A DNA stretch of 64,000 bases from Streptococcus sp. D7B5 (GTDB taxonomy: Bacteria > Bacillota > Bacilli > Lactobacillales > Streptococcaceae): NCBI RefSeq assembly GCF_029691405.1, contig NZ_CP121467.1, forward strand, positions 558,001 through 622,000, given 5' to 3'. A program made the position numbers and the translations under genes. The notes below the pieces were generated by a model. It ran no database searches and was not told where the DNA came from. It saw only the letters and a list, made by a program, of their open reading frames with translations. Numbering within the stretch: position 1 is the first letter of the stretch; every line of letters starts with the position of its first letter. Shown one piece after another: positions 47,121 through 57,632 of this stretch.

Positions 47121-47969
47121 TTAAAATTCAAACTCAGCCAGCACATCTTGACCACTGCTAATCAGCTTTGCTCCCTCTTGGATCAAGTGGTGACAGCCAT
47201 CTGAATGGCCATCTAAAATATTTCCTGGAATGGCAAAAACATCACGCCCTTCCTCCATAGCTCGCTCACAAGTAATAAGACTACCCGAACGCATCCTTGC
47301 CTCTGCTACAATCACACCACGGCACAGTCCAGCAATGATGCGATTACGAGCTGGAAAGTGAAATTTCAAGGGTTCCTCACCTGGTCCGTATTCGCTAAGT
47401 ATCAAATGGTGATTTCCAATGTGTTCCTGCAAACGTTTATTGTATCGGGGATAAAAAACATCCAATCCTGTTCCAATGACAGCAATCGTTCTTCCTCCAT
47501 TCTGGAGTGCAGCCATATGGGCAGCCGTATCAATCCCTTTGGCTAAACCACTGACCACAATTAACTCGTTTTCCAAACCTTGGATAATTTTCTGGACTGA
47601 CTTAGCTCCTTGGCTCGAACAAGAACGACTCCCTACAACAGCAACCTTTGGAAATTTCAATAAGTCTAGATTTCCTTTATAAAACAAGAGCGCTGGAGCA
47701 TCATAAATCTCACTCAGATCCCAAGGATAACAGTCATCAAGAATCGAGAAGGATGGAAATTTCTGAAACTCCTTCTCCAACTGTGCATCATCTATCTGGA
47801 AATAGCGTTCCATAAAGACAGCAGGATTACGACATCCAGATATTTCTGCAATATCACCTAGCAAGAGCTCCTGATCTACAGTCTCGTCGTATTCAAGAAC
47901 AGTTAAAATTTGTTGATTGGTCAGCCCAGCTTTTCTCAATTTGTAAATCTCATAGTTTGTGATCTTCAT
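47121..47969 (-). CDS. dprA: DNA processing protein DprA
   Basis: DprA protects incoming single-stranded DNA and loads RecA during natural transformation; in pneumococcus it also shuts off competence. The 282-residue protein has an N-terminal helical part and the Rossmann-like DprA fold with VVGSRSCSSQGAKSV (near 110) and SGLAKGIDTAAH (near 144). The start at 47969 follows GGAG. A SigX cin-box at 48003-48010 marks it as a late competence gene. Confidence 0.96.
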   Translation of the reverse strand: MKITNYEIYKLRKAGLTNQQILTVLEYDETVDQELLLGDIAEISGCRNPAVFMERYFQIDDAQLEKEFQKFPSFSILDDCYPWDLSEIYDAPALLFYKGNLDLLKFPKVAVVGSRSCSSQGAKSVQKIIQGLENELIVVSGLAKGIDTAAHMAALQNGGRTIAVIGTGLDVFYPRYNKRLQEHIGNHHLILSEYGPGEEPLKFHFPARNRIIAGLCRGVIVAEARMRSGSLITCERAMEEGRDVFAIPGNILDGHSDGCHHLIQEGAKLISSGQDVLAEFEF

Positions 47970-48002
47970 ATACAACTCCATTTCTTTTTCTACTCATCTA
48001 TC

Positions 48003-48010
48003 TATTCGTA
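48003..48010 (-). promoter_or_regulatory. SigX (ComX) cin-box of dprA
   Basis: Minus-strand TACGAATA with a T-rich stretch directly upstream is the exact competence sigma factor -10 element. It is 34 bases upstream of the dprA ATG. Confidence 0.85.
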
Positions 48011-48047
48011 AAAAAAATAAAAAGAAGACCAAGGATCTTCTTTTTTT
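48011..48047. terminator. Terminator after the lipoprotein gene, sharing its T tract with the cin-box
   Basis: Stem AAAGAAGA (48021-48028) / TCTTCTTT (48036-48043). The downstream T run on the minus strand (48011-48020) leads directly into the cin-box. Confidence 0.75.
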
Positions 48048-48050
48048 CAT

Positions 48051-48674
48051 TTATTCAGATTTAGTAATTGACCAGCTACTTTCAACCATCGGTAAGATTG
48101 TTTTTAAAGTTTCCCCATCCCCTTCAAGTGAAACATAGCGAATTTTACCATCATTTGATCGGAAAACCCAGGTAACGAGGTATTTTCCTGACTTAGCAAT
48201 TGCATTGACAACATAGGCTTCATAACCTCCAATGGTCGATTTGGAACCCCAGACCTTACTGAAATCAGAGCTTTGTTCTTTGGAAGTTAAAATACTAGAT
48301 GAGACAGTCACAACATCCAGTTTAGCATATTCTTCTTGGCTGATATTAAACTGCTCAGCCTTAAAGGTATTCAGCGTAACAATGTTGATATCTGTTCCAT
48401 CACAATACTGTATATCATTTCCACCTTCTACTTCATGGAATCGAACCCATGATTTGGGTACCTTGACAAATCCATATTCATTCGAACCGATGATTTGCGT
48501 CTCTTCCTTTTTCGCTTCAGAAACAGCAGAACTAGTGCTACTCGTTTCCTGACTGCTTGAAGAACTAACAACCGCAGTCGAACTTTCTTCGGTTGCTGTT
48601 TGCGATTTATTGGAGCATGAAGCTAAAAAAGCACTAACAGTAACTACAGTACCTAAAATTAATAATTTTTTCAT
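48051..48674 (-). CDS. Lipoprotein of unknown function
   Basis: Encodes 207 residues with a lipoprotein signal peptide (lipobox FLASC, Cys near 20), a Ser/Thr/Glu-rich linker (about 21-58) and a domain of about 145 residues starting IIGSNEYGFVKVPKSWVRFH. The mature protein should be anchored outside the membrane. I do not recognise the domain. Single gene between dprA and lepA. Confidence 0.8.
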   Translation of the reverse strand: MKKLLILGTVVTVSAFLASCSNKSQTATEESSTAVVSSSSSQETSSTSSAVSEAKKEETQIIGSNEYGFVKVPKSWVRFHEVEGGNDIQYCDGTDINIVTLNTFKAEQFNISQEEYAKLDVVTVSSSILTSKEQSSDFSKVWGSKSTIGGYEAYVVNAIAKSGKYLVTWVFRSNDGKIRYVSLEGDGETLKTILPMVESSWSITKSE

Positions 48675-48777
48675 CCTACCACCTTTCCATCTGCATTATA
48701 AGAAAAATAAGGACTTCTGTCAAATTCTAACCTAATCGATTCTGTTAGCTTCCGATTTTATCACTCTCATTTAAAGC

Positions 48778-48808
48778 AAAAACTCTTGAAAAATCTTCAA
48801 GAGTTTTT
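48778..48808 (-). terminator. Terminator after lepA
   Basis: Stem AAACTCTTGAA / TTCAAGAGTTT (48780-48790 and 48796-48806), loop AAATC, with a T-rich tract on both sides. Confidence 0.85.
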
Positions 48809-48814
48809 TTATTT

Positions 48815-50638
48815 CTATTCTTCATCCATGCTCAAGACGCTAAGGAAGGCTTCTTGTGGGACTTCTACTGATCCGATAGCTTTCATGCGTTTCTTACCAG
48901 CTTTTTGTTTTTCAAGGAGTTTGCGTTTACGAGAAACGTCACCACCGTAACACTTGGCAAGTACGTTCTTACGAAGGGCCTTGATATCAGTACGAGCCAC
49001 GATTTTGTGCCCAATAGCTGCTTGAATCGGCACCTCAAATTGTTGACGAGGGATGATTTTCTTGAGCTTATCCACGATGAGTTTCCCACGTTCGTAGGCA
49101 AAATCCTTGTGAACGATAAAGCTGAGGGCATCCACCTTGTCTCCATTGAGAAGAATATCCATTTTGACCAGTTTAGATGGGCGATACTCTGACAATTCGT
49201 AGTCAAAGCTTGCATAACCACGTGTCGAAGACTTGAGCTTATCAAAAAAGTCAAAGACGATTTCAGCAAGTGGAATTTGATAGATAACATTGACACGATT
49301 ATCATCAATATAGTCCATGGTCACAAAATCCCCACGCTTGCGCTGAGCCAGTTCCATCACTGCTCCGACAAACTCCTGCGGTACCATGATTTGCGCCTTG
49401 ACATACGGTTCTTCAATAGTCGCAATCTTGGTTGGATCTGGAAATTCAGAGGGGTTAGACACATCCATAGATTCACCGTCAGTTTGGTTAACCTTGTAAA
49501 TAACAGACGGAGCTGTCATGATGAGGTCAATATTGAACTCACGTTCTAAACGCTCTTGAATAACATCCATATGGAGAAGTCCAAGGAATCCACAACGGAA
49601 ACCAAATCCAAGCGCCTGAGATGTTTCTGGTTCAAACTGCAAGCTAGCATCGTTGAGCTGCAATTTTTCAAGGGCTTCACGAAGGTCATTGTACTTGTTT
49701 GACTCAATTGGATAAAGACCTGCAAAGACCATAGGATTCATCTGCTTGTAGCCGTCTAGTGGTTCTGCTGCAGGATTGCTTGCTAGGGTCACTGTATCAC
49801 CCACACGGGTATCTTGAACCGTTTTGATAGAAGCCGCAATATAACCAACGTCACCAGTCGCAAGAAAATCACGACCAACTGCTTTCGGCGTGAAAATACC
49901 GACCTCCGTCACATCAAAGGTCTTTCCATTGCTCATAAGCTGAATCTTATCGCCAGGTTTAACCACTCCGTCCATGACACGAACTTGGAGGATAACCCCA
50001 CGATAAGCATCATAAACTGAGTCGAAAATCAAGGCTTTTAATGGAGCTGAAACATCACCAGTTGGAGCTGGCACTTTCTCTACGATTTGTTCGAGTATTT
50101 CTTCAATACCAATACCAGCTTTGGCAGAAGCTAAGACTGCTTCACTGGCATCTAGTCCAATGACTTCCTCAATCTCTATACGCACACGCTCTGGATCCGC
50201 AGCTGGTAGGTCAATCTTGTTAATGACGGGCAGAATTTCCAAATCATTGTCCAAGGCTAGATAAACGTTGGCAAGCGTCTGCGCCTCAATCCCTTGGGCT
50301 GCATCGACCACCAAAATAGCTCCCTCACAGGCAGCTAGAGAACGCGACACTTCATAGGTAAAGTCCACGTGCCCTGGCGTGTCAATCAAGTGGAAAATAT
50401 AGGTTTCGCCATCTTTTGCAGTGTAATTGAGCTCAATGGCATTCAACTTAATGGTAATCCCACGTTCACGTTCAAGATCCATACTATCCAAAAGCTGGGC
50501 CTGCATTTCACGACTAGAAACGGTCTCCGTCTTTTCCAAAATGCGGTCTGCTAGCGTTGATTTCCCGTGGTCAATATGGGCGATAATAGAGAAGTTTCGG
50601 ATTTTCTCCTGTCGTTTTTTCAAATCTTCTAAGTTCAT
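48815..50638 (-). CDS. lepA: Elongation factor 4
   Basis: LepA/EF4 is a ribosome-bound GTPase related to EF-G that affects translation and ribosome assembly. The 607-residue protein has the G domain ([14 protein letters not shown] near 20, [16 protein letters not shown]), domain II, and the unique C-terminal domain with [17 protein letters not shown] near 560. Full length. It ends at a terminator. Confidence 0.98.
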   Translation of the reverse strand: MNLEDLKKRQEKIRNFSIIAHIDHGKSTLADRILEKTETVSSREMQAQLLDSMDLERERGITIKLNAIELNYTAKDGETYIFHLIDTPGHVDFTYEVSRSLAACEGAILVVDAAQGIEAQTLANVYLALDNDLEILPVINKIDLPAADPERVRIEIEEVIGLDASEAVLASAKAGIGIEEILEQIVEKVPAPTGDVSAPLKALIFDSVYDAYRGVILQVRVMDGVVKPGDKIQLMSNGKTFDVTEVGIFTPKAVGRDFLATGDVGYIAASIKTVQDTRVGDTVTLASNPAAEPLDGYKQMNPMVFAGLYPIESNKYNDLREALEKLQLNDASLQFEPETSQALGFGFRCGFLGLLHMDVIQERLEREFNIDLIMTAPSVIYKVNQTDGESMDVSNPSEFPDPTKIATIEEPYVKAQIMVPQEFVGAVMELAQRKRGDFVTMDYIDDNRVNVIYQIPLAEIVFDFFDKLKSSTRGYASFDYELSEYRPSKLVKMDILLNGDKVDALSFIVHKDFAYERGKLIVDKLKKIIPRQQFEVPIQAAIGHKIVARTDIKALRKNVLAKCYGGDVSRKRKLLEKQKAGKKRMKAIGSVEVPQEAFLSVLSMDEE

Positions 50639-50716
50639 GATGCTCTTCCTTTCAGGGTATCTATTAATTATAAATTGTTTTTAACATTTTGACAAGACCA
50701 TACCCTGCTAGGAGTA

Positions 50717-51445
50717 CTAATCTTCGGCAACAAAACCATCATTCTCGATAAAGTGGTGTTCTGTCATTCCTTGGTCAGTAAAGACAATCCCATGCAAGAC
50801 ACCACCATAGACAGCTCCTCCATCCATGCCAATCTTGCCATCCTCTGTTATCCAAAGCTCAGCAGTACCTCGGTCTTGCTTTAGCAAACCATAAACTGGT
50901 GTATGCCCAAAGACAATGATTTTCCCAGTATGATTTTCGGCTTCGTGGAATGGCTTTCTGAGCCAGACTTTCTTGTAATCAGTCGTTTCATGCCAATCAT
51001 CCAAGGTCAAATCAATACCTGCGTGAACAAAGATATATTTGTCTGTCTCTACCACAAATGGCATTTGACGAATAAATTCGACCAAGTCTGCCGCTTCAGT
51101 CGCAACACGCTTGGCATCTTCTACGCCATCAACTGGTGCATCCAAGGGACGACCTAAAATTGAGTTAATGGTTGTATCACCACCATTGCGACGATAATGG
51201 TCATAGCTTTCTTCTGGGTCATCAAGCCAAGTCAGAAACATATACTCATGGTTACCTGATAAACAAATAGCTCCTTGATTGTCGACCAAGTCTTTGACCA
51301 TCTCTAGAACACGGCGACTGTCTTCACCTCGGTCAATCAAATCCCCTAGAAAGAGCAACTGAGTTTGACCATCCCAGGTCTTGAGCAGATCTTCTAGCAT
51401 ACCTGCCTTTCCGTGAACATCTCCAATTACATAATAGTCTGTCAT
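50717..51445 (-). CDS. Metallophosphoesterase (PrpA/ApaH-like)
   Basis: Encodes 242 residues of the calcineurin-like family, with GDVHG (near 8), GDLIDRG, GNHEYM and FGHTPVYG metal motifs. Members are Ser/Thr protein phosphatases or dinucleoside polyphosphatases. The substrate is not shown by sequence. It starts one base before recN ends, so the two are in one transcript. Confidence 0.9.
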   Translation of the reverse strand: MTDYYVIGDVHGKAGMLEDLLKTWDGQTQLLFLGDLIDRGEDSRRVLEMVKDLVDNQGAICLSGNHEYMFLTWLDDPEESYDHYRRNGGDTTINSILGRPLDAPVDGVEDAKRVATEAADLVEFIRQMPFVVETDKYIFVHAGIDLTLDDWHETTDYKKVWLRKPFHEAENHTGKIIVFGHTPVYGLLKQDRGTAELWITEDGKIGMDGGAVYGGVLHGIVFTDQGMTEHHFIENDGFVAED

Positions 51446-53113
51446 TTATTTCATCCTCGTTTGCAATAATTCTCTGGCTTGGGTAAGGGCAGCTTCGGTT
51501 ACATTTTCCCCAGCCAACATCTTAGCTACTTCCTCTACTCGCTCTTCTAAAGTCAAAAGGCGAACCGTCGACACCGTTGAGTGCTCATCGCTAATCTTCT
51601 CAATAAAGAATTGATAATCCGCGATGGCAATCACTTGTGGAAGGTGAGAAATAGCAAGAACCTGACCATGCTGACCAATCTTATGAATCTTTTGCGCAAT
51701 GGCTTGGGCCACACGACCTGAAACTCCCGTATCCACCTCATCAAAGACAATACTAGTCTTGCCTTCTTTACGAGAAAAGGCGGATTTAATAGCTAGCATG
51801 AGGCGAGACAGTTCTCCTCCAGACGCCACCTTGACCAAAGGTTTAAAGTCTTCACCAGGGTTGGTTGAAATGTAAAACTCAACTGCTTCATTTCCTTCAC
51901 GGCTGAACTTGCTCTTACTAAAGCGAACTTGAAATTGAGCCTTCTCCATATAGAGATCTTGCAGTTCTTGTTTAATCTCTGCCTCAAGCTGCTGGGCCAA
52001 ATCATGGCGAGCAGATGCAAGCTGACCTGCCAAATTAACAAGATTAACTTCCAATTTCTTGAGTTCTGCTTCCATATCTTCGGAAGAAAGATTATTTCCA
52101 GTCAAGAGATTGTACTCTTCCGTAATCTTGGCAAAATAAAGCAAAACATCGTCCACAGTTCCACCGTACTTGCGTGTAATCGTATTCAGAAGATCTAGGC
52201 GATTTTCAACCTGCATGAGACGATTGCCATCAAAATCCAAGTCCTCAATAATATCTTCCAAACGCTTGGTAATATCTTCTAAAACATAGTAGGTCTCAGA
52301 CAGAGAACTTGAAATTTCACGGTATTCAGGGTCATACTCTTCGACACTTTCCATGTCATTCATGGCTGAACGGACATTAGCAAGACTGGAGAATTCCTCA
52401 TTGTCCAACATGCTATAGGCATTAGTTAGCGTATCCGCAATATTTTTATGATTGAGAAGCTTATCTCGTTCTTGGTTGAGAGCCAAGTCTTCACCAGCCT
52501 GCAAGTTCGCTGCATCAATCTCTGCCATTTGAAATTCCAACATCTCAATACGAGCCTTGTGTTCCTGTTGGTTTTTCTTGACTTCCAAAACCTGCTTGCG
52601 CATTTTGCGATAGGCATCAAAGCTCGTTTGATAGGTCTCCTTCAAGTCCAAGAAAGCAGCATCACCAAACTCATCCAACATCTGGATGTGCAGTTGAGGA
52701 CGCATTAACTCCTCTTGGTCATGCTGACCATGGATATCCACAAGGTGTTGCCCAATAGAACGCAAGACAGAAAGATTGACCATCTGACCATTCACGCGAC
52801 TAACACTACGACCATTTTGCAAAATCTCCCGACGGATGATAATCTCATCCCCCAATTCTAAACCTTGCTCATCAAAAAGTTCCTGTAAAAGGCGACTATT
52901 TTCAACCGAAAAAAGTCCCTCAATCTCTGCCTTTGGCGCACCGTGACGAATAACATCTGTCGTTGCACGAGCCCCCAACATGAGATTCATAGCGTCGATA
53001 ATGATAGACTTTCCAGCACCCGTTTCTCCGGTCAAAACAGTCATACCCTTTTCAAAATTGAGTGAAATCGCCTCAATAATGGCAAAGTTTTTTATCGAAA
53101 TTTCAAGTAACAT
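51446..53113 (-). CDS. recN: DNA repair protein RecN
   Basis: RecN is an SMC-like ATPase in double-strand-break repair. The 555-residue protein has Walker A GETGAGKSIIIDAM (near 29), a coiled coil interrupted by a short central part, and the C-terminal half with SGGELSRLMLAI and FDEVDTGVSG. Downstream of argR by 6 bases, in the conserved run argR-recN. Confidence 0.97.
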   Translation of the reverse strand: MLLEISIKNFAIIEAISLNFEKGMTVLTGETGAGKSIIIDAMNLMLGARATTDVIRHGAPKAEIEGLFSVENSRLLQELFDEQGLELGDEIIIRREILQNGRSVSRVNGQMVNLSVLRSIGQHLVDIHGQHDQEELMRPQLHIQMLDEFGDAAFLDLKETYQTSFDAYRKMRKQVLEVKKNQQEHKARIEMLEFQMAEIDAANLQAGEDLALNQERDKLLNHKNIADTLTNAYSMLDNEEFSSLANVRSAMNDMESVEEYDPEYREISSSLSETYYVLEDITKRLEDIIEDLDFDGNRLMQVENRLDLLNTITRKYGGTVDDVLLYFAKITEEYNLLTGNNLSSEDMEAELKKLEVNLVNLAGQLASARHDLAQQLEAEIKQELQDLYMEKAQFQVRFSKSKFSREGNEAVEFYISTNPGEDFKPLVKVASGGELSRLMLAIKSAFSRKEGKTSIVFDEVDTGVSGRVAQAIAQKIHKIGQHGQVLAISHLPQVIAIADYQFFIEKISDEHSTVSTVRLLTLEERVEEVAKMLAGENVTEAALTQARELLQTRMK

Positions 53114-53119
53114 ACTGAC

Positions 53120-53551
53120 CTACCATTTTTTGACTTGTTCAACAATTTCCTCAGCTGCCTCTGCTGTTCTAGCTACAATTAAGATAGAATCATCATCAGC
53201 TAGACAGCTAAAAATCTGTTCAGAAAATGCTTCAACCAACTGACTCTTCACAAAAATAGTATTTCCAGGAATGACAGCAAGATTGATCATATTTCCCATT
53301 AACTCAGAACTCACAATATTGTCCTCAGCCAACTGCAAACTTTTGACGACTGATTTTGGCAACTCATAGATATAGGTGTTGTTCTTCAAAGGAATTTTAA
53401 CAATCCCAAGCTCCTTGATGTCCCTTGAGACAGTGGCTTGCGTAGCAGAAATACCTGCTTCCTTTAAGTGCTCAACGATTTCTTCCTGAGTCCCAATTTG
53501 ATAATCTGTAACAAATCTTCTAATTTTTTCAAGTCTCTCTTTTTTATTCAT
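53120..53551 (-). CDS. argR: Arginine repressor
   Basis: ArgR/AhrC senses arginine and regulates arginine genes as a hexamer. The 143-residue protein has the N-terminal winged HTH (about 1-70: TQEEIVEHLKEAGISATQAT) and C-terminal oligomerisation domain with the arginine pocket residues near ADDDSILIVART. Start overlaps tlyA by 8 bases. Streptococci carry several ArgR paralogues; this one sits with recN. Confidence 0.93.
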   Translation of the reverse strand: MNKKERLEKIRRFVTDYQIGTQEEIVEHLKEAGISATQATVSRDIKELGIVKIPLKNNTYIYELPKSVVKSLQLAEDNIVSSELMGNMINLAVIPGNTIFVKSQLVEAFSEQIFSCLADDDSILIVARTAEAAEEIVEQVKKW

Positions 53552-54359
53552 CTTTAAATTCTCTATGTGCTCTCTCTACAACTTTTTCTATTTCAGGAGC
53601 AACTTGGTTACTTGCTCCATCTTCCTTTTTCAAATATGCCAAAAATTCGATGTTTCCATGTCCACCTTGGATTGGTGAATAGTCTAATCCAAACACTGAA
53701 AAACCTTGTTCAACTGCCATAGCAGTGACAGATTCAAGGACATGTTGATGAACCTTGGCATCGCGAATGATTCCATTCTTTCCAATCTGCTCACGACCTG
53801 CTTCAAACTGGGGCTTAACCAGAGCCACGACCTGACCTTGATCAGCCAAGACACGGTGCAAGGCAGGTAAAATCAGACTGAGGGAAATGAAACTCACATC
53901 AATACTGGCAAAGCTCGGTTCCTGCTCAAAATCAGTCTTTTCAGCATAGCGGAAATTGAACTGCTCCATGCTGACAACCCGTGGGTCTTGACGTAATTTC
54001 CAAGCCAACTGATTGGTACCAACATCGACTGCAAAGACTAACTCAGCACCATTTTGCAACATGACGTCAGTAAATCCTCCAGTGGAAGCACCGATATCAA
54101 TCGTGGTCGCTCCATCAACTGACAACCCAAAGACCTGCAAGGCTTTTTCTAATTTCAAACCACCACGGCTAACATACTTGAGTTTTTCACCCTTGAGTTT
54201 TAGATCAGTGTCATCTGGGATTTTCTCTCCTGGCTTGTCAAAACGCTCCCCATTGAGGACTGCTACAACTAGACCAGCCATGACACCGCGTTTAGCCTGT
54301 TCTCGCGTTTCAAACAAGCCCTGTTTATAAGCTAGTACATCCACTCTTTCCTTAGCCAT
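53544..54359 (-). CDS. tlyA: TlyA-family rRNA methyltransferase
   Basis: Encodes 271 residues: an S4 RNA-binding domain (about 1-62) and an FtsJ-like methyltransferase domain (DIGASTGGFTDVMLQNGA near 88, VKPQFE near 180). Mycobacterial TlyA 2'-O-methylates rRNA; the streptococcal copy was once called hemolysin. Overlaps ispA by 8 bases and argR by 8. Confidence 0.93.
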   Translation of the reverse strand: MAKERVDVLAYKQGLFETREQAKRGVMAGLVVAVLNGERFDKPGEKIPDDTDLKLKGEKLKYVSRGGLKLEKALQVFGLSVDGATTIDIGASTGGFTDVMLQNGAELVFAVDVGTNQLAWKLRQDPRVVSMEQFNFRYAEKTDFEQEPSFASIDVSFISLSLILPALHRVLADQGQVVALVKPQFEAGREQIGKNGIIRDAKVHQHVLESVTAMAVEQGFSVFGLDYSPIQGGHGNIEFLAYLKKEDGASNQVAPEIEKVVERAHREFKDE

Positions 54360-55227
54360 TGATTCTCAAACTTTCTACTACTTTCACAATCGGTGCTGTT
54401 TCAAAGGGAACCTGCTGGGCAATTTCTTCTAATTTAGCCTCGGCTTGATTCAGAGTTTGGTTACAAAAGGCAATGGCCTTTTCCAAGCCCAACAAGGCTG
54501 GATAGGTCGACTTTTCTGCCTGTAAATCCTTTTGCGGTGTCTTGCCGATTTCCTCAAAACTAGCTGTCACATCCAGTACATCATCTCGAACTTGAAAGGC
54601 AAGCCCAATCAATTCACCCACAGTTTTCAGTTTTACTTGGATTTCTGGTTCTAATTCAGCTATGATAGCGGCGGCTTGGAAAGGATAGGCTAGTAATTTT
54701 CCAGTTTTATTGGCATGAATGGTCTGGAGTTCTTCCAAAGACAAATGCTGGTGTTCGCCTTCCATATCTAAAACCTGACCTGCCACCATGCCTAGACTAC
54801 CTGAAGCAAGGGATAAGTTGGCAATCAAATTCACCTTAATCCGACTTGGCAAATCTGCCTGCGCGATCAAGGCATAGGGATCTAGGAACAAGGCATCTCC
54901 TGCCAATATTGCCATTGCTTCGCCAAATTTCTTGTGATTGGTCAAGCGTCCCCGACGGTAATCATCATCATCCATGGCAGGAAGATCATCGTGAATCAAG
55001 CTCCCTGTATGAATCATTTCCAAGGCCGCAGCTACCTGTGCATGCGCTGGTCTAATAGCGACTTGCAAGGCTTCCAGAACTTCTAACAAGAGAAAAGGCC
55101 GAATTCTCTTGCCACCAGCATGAATGGAATAAAGAACGGACTCTCGCAAACTAGAGGCAAACTGCTGGTCTCCATAAAAATTTTCCAAAGCCGACTCAAC
55201 AAGAGCTAATTTTTCTTGCTTCTTCAT
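54352..55227 (-). CDS. ispA: Polyprenyl synthetase (farnesyl diphosphate synthase type)
   Basis: Makes short-chain prenyl diphosphate used for undecaprenyl carriers. The 291-residue protein has both aspartate-rich motifs ([10 protein letters not shown] near 79, and FQVRDDVLD near 210). Chain length class is inferred from size. Starts overlap with xseB by 4 bases and ends overlapping tlyA. Confidence 0.95.
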   Translation of the reverse strand: MKKQEKLALVESALENFYGDQQFASSLRESVLYSIHAGGKRIRPFLLLEVLEALQVAIRPAHAQVAAALEMIHTGSLIHDDLPAMDDDDYRRGRLTNHKKFGEAMAILAGDALFLDPYALIAQADLPSRIKVNLIANLSLASGSLGMVAGQVLDMEGEHQHLSLEELQTIHANKTGKLLAYPFQAAAIIAELEPEIQVKLKTVGELIGLAFQVRDDVLDVTASFEEIGKTPQKDLQAEKSTYPALLGLEKAIAFCNQTLNQAEAKLEEIAQQVPFETAPIVKVVESLRING

Positions 55228-55436
55228 TCAAAATCACTTTCTGTTCCGTCTTCTTGCATGACCTTGACCAAGGTCTTTTCAGCCTTGTCCAGCGTCGCTT
55301 GGAGCTCTTTTGACAAAACCATGCCCTTTTGAAAGGCCGCAATCGCATCTTCTAGAGCGATTTCGCCATTTTCTAAACTTTGGACAATGGACTCAAGTTC
55401 TGCTAGATTATCCTCAAATTTCTTTTGTTTTGACAT
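55224..55436 (-). CDS. xseB: Exodeoxyribonuclease VII small subunit
   Basis: Encodes 70 residues of XseB, which binds XseA to form the single-strand-specific nuclease. [20 protein letters not shown] is typical, followed by a coiled-coil type helix. Overlaps xseA by 23 bases. Confidence 0.95.
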   Translation of the reverse strand: MSKQKKFEDNLAELESIVQSLENGEIALEDAIAAFQKGMVLSKELQATLDKAEKTLVKVMQEDGTESDFE

Positions 55437-56754
55437 CTTTAACCTCTAATTCTACTTGACCATCTCGCATTAAAAGCGTCACTTGGTCATTTTTCTTCAA
55501 ACTCTCAACCGAATCCACAACGGACTCTTCTTTTTTGACAATAGCATAGCCACGCGCCACAATTCGGCTCGTATCCAGCATCAGAAGAGCTTCCGAGAGT
55601 CGCTTGACCTCAGCAACCTTGGCATCATAAACCAGAGCTATTTGGCTACGGAGGAGCTTGTCCAACTGAGCAAGCCGATCCTGATAGCGTTGGATTTTGG
55701 GAACAGGTGATAATTGCACCAATTGGTGTGTCCTTGCTTGGACTAAATGTTTGCTATCAGAAATCCGTGTTCGCAAACTTTGTTTTAATCGCAGTTGCAG
55801 TTGATCCAACCGTTGCAAATATCCATCGTACAAGCGCTCTGGCTGTCTAAAGATGACTGACTGACTGCATTTTTTCAAAGCTTCTTGTTTCTTAGATAGG
55901 ACATTTCGGACTGCTGTTGCCATCCGTTTTTCCTGATTTTGCAAATGGGTCAAAAGATCCAACTTGGTCACAGGCGTTGCCAATTCAGCCGCAGCTGTTG
56001 GCGTCGCAGCACGACGATCGGCCACAAAGTCTGCCAAGGTCACATCCGTCTCATGCCCAACACTAGAAATAACTGGCAAACGAGATTCAAAAATAGCCCG
56101 TACCACGATCTCTTCGTTAAAAGCCCAGAGATCCTCGATGGAACCCCCACCACGACCAATGATGAGGACATCTAGGTCCTCACGTTGATTGGCACGCGCA
56201 ATATTCCGAGCTATTTCCTCAGCAGCTCCATCTCCTTGCACCTTGGTTGGATAGAGAAGGATATCGACACCAGGAAAACGTCTACTGACGGTTGTGATAA
56301 TATCTCGAATAACAGCTCCACTGCGACTGGTTACCACACCGATTCGCTTAGCAAACTGGGGAAGAGGTTGCTTGAATCTCTCTTGAAATAGACCTTCTTC
56401 CGTCAATTTTTTCTTAAGTTGTTCAAACTGAATCGCTAGCGCCCCAACCCCATCAGGTTCAGCTTTTTCAATGATGATAGAGTAGCTACCGCTTGGTTCA
56501 TAGACCTGCACACGCCCAATTACATTGATCTTCATTCCTTCTTCCAGGTCGAAACCTAATTTTTGATAAATCCCTGACCAGATGGTTGCTTGAATAACTG
56601 CATGGTCATCTTTCAAGGAGAAATATTGGTGAGTAGGTCGTTTACGAAAGTTGGAAACTTGACCAGTTAAATAGACCCGTTCCAAGTAAGGGTCTTTATC
56701 GAATTTCATTTTCAGATACTTGGTCAAAGTTGTTACCGATAAATACTTTTCCAT
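55414..56754 (-). CDS. xseA: Exodeoxyribonuclease VII large subunit
   Basis: Encodes the 446-residue catalytic subunit: an N-terminal OB fold (about 1-105), the nuclease domain ([16 protein letters not shown] near 198, [27 protein letters not shown] in two parts near 230), and a long coiled coil with XseB-binding repeats. The ATG at 56754 is chosen; an in-frame GTG at 56760 overlaps the AGGTGGAG ribosome binding site. First gene of xseA-xseB-ispA-tlyA-argR-recN. Confidence 0.96.
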   Translation of the reverse strand: MEKYLSVTTLTKYLKMKFDKDPYLERVYLTGQVSNFRKRPTHQYFSLKDDHAVIQATIWSGIYQKLGFDLEEGMKINVIGRVQVYEPSGSYSIIIEKAEPDGVGALAIQFEQLKKKLTEEGLFQERFKQPLPQFAKRIGVVTSRSGAVIRDIITTVSRRFPGVDILLYPTKVQGDGAAEEIARNIARANQREDLDVLIIGRGGGSIEDLWAFNEEIVVRAIFESRLPVISSVGHETDVTLADFVADRRAATPTAAAELATPVTKLDLLTHLQNQEKRMATAVRNVLSKKQEALKKCSQSVIFRQPERLYDGYLQRLDQLQLRLKQSLRTRISDSKHLVQARTHQLVQLSPVPKIQRYQDRLAQLDKLLRSQIALVYDAKVAEVKRLSEALLMLDTSRIVARGYAIVKKEESVVDSVESLKKNDQVTLLMRDGQVELEVKDVKTKEI

Positions 56755-56854
56755 CTCCACCTACTATTCATTTTCTTGCTTTTCCATGGGTATTATTATA
56801 CCAAAAACATGCTTAAAAATCACCTTTTTCCTACTGAAACTAAAGGAAAAATAG

Positions 56855-56874
56855 AAAAAGGAGGCAAGGCCTCC
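56855..56874 (-). terminator. Terminator after udk
   Basis: Stem GGAGGC (56860-56865) / GCCTCC (56869-56874), with a T run on the minus strand and a 3-base loop. Confidence 0.75.
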
Positions 56875-56882
56875 TCATCTAA

Positions 56883-57521
56883 TTATTTACTGTTTCGTGC
56901 TTCTTCCAAAATCTTTGCAATTTTTGTCGTCAAAAGGTCTATAGCAACGGTATTGCTGACTCCCTCAGGAATGACGATATCGGCATAACGCTTGGTCGGC
57001 TCGATAAACTGGTGGTACATGGGTTTGACCACGCCCAAATACTGCTCAATAACGCTGTCTAGACTACGGCCACGCTCCTCCATATCACGCTTGATACGAC
57101 GAATAATACGCACATCATCATCTGTATCCACAAAAATCTTGATATCCATCAAATCGCGCAGACGCTTGTCCTCCAAGACCAGAATCCCCTCAACGATAAA
57201 GACATCCTGAGGCTCCTGACGATAGGTCTTGCTACTCCGCGTATGCTCTGTATAGTCATAAGTTGGAATGTCCACCGGACGTCCTGCCAACAATTCCTTA
57301 ATCTGCTCGATCATCAAGTCTGTATCAAAGGCAAATGGATGGTCGTAGTTGGTTTTGACACGCTCTTCAAAGGTCAAGTGAGACTGATCCTTGTAGTATG
57401 AATCGTGCTCAATCATGGAAATCTTTTCATCAGGAAAGTGCGATAAAATGGCCCTAGAAACACTGGTTTTACCACCACCAGAACCACCTGTCACTCCGAT
57501 AATGATTGGTCTATTTTGCAT
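56883..57521 (-). CDS. udk: Uridine kinase
   Basis: Udk phosphorylates uridine and cytidine with GTP or ATP in pyrimidine salvage. The 212-residue protein has P-loop [14 protein letters not shown] (near 9), DSYYKDQ and [11 protein letters not shown], and the [12 protein letters not shown] lid segment. RBS GGAG; flanked by a terminator. Confidence 0.96.
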   Translation of the reverse strand: MQNRPIIIGVTGGSGGGKTSVSRAILSHFPDEKISMIEHDSYYKDQSHLTFEERVKTNYDHPFAFDTDLMIEQIKELLAGRPVDIPTYDYTEHTRSSKTYRQEPQDVFIVEGILVLEDKRLRDLMDIKIFVDTDDDVRIIRRIKRDMEERGRSLDSVIEQYLGVVKPMYHQFIEPTKRYADIVIPEGVSNTVAIDLLTTKIAKILEEARNSK

Positions 57522-57632
57522 GCTATCCTCCGTTTTTTTATCCGTGGTCTATTCTATCACATTTTTTGCAAAATTTATAGTCTGATTTGGATAGTCTAGG
57601 GGAAACAAATCCATCCCCACACTCCAGTTAGA

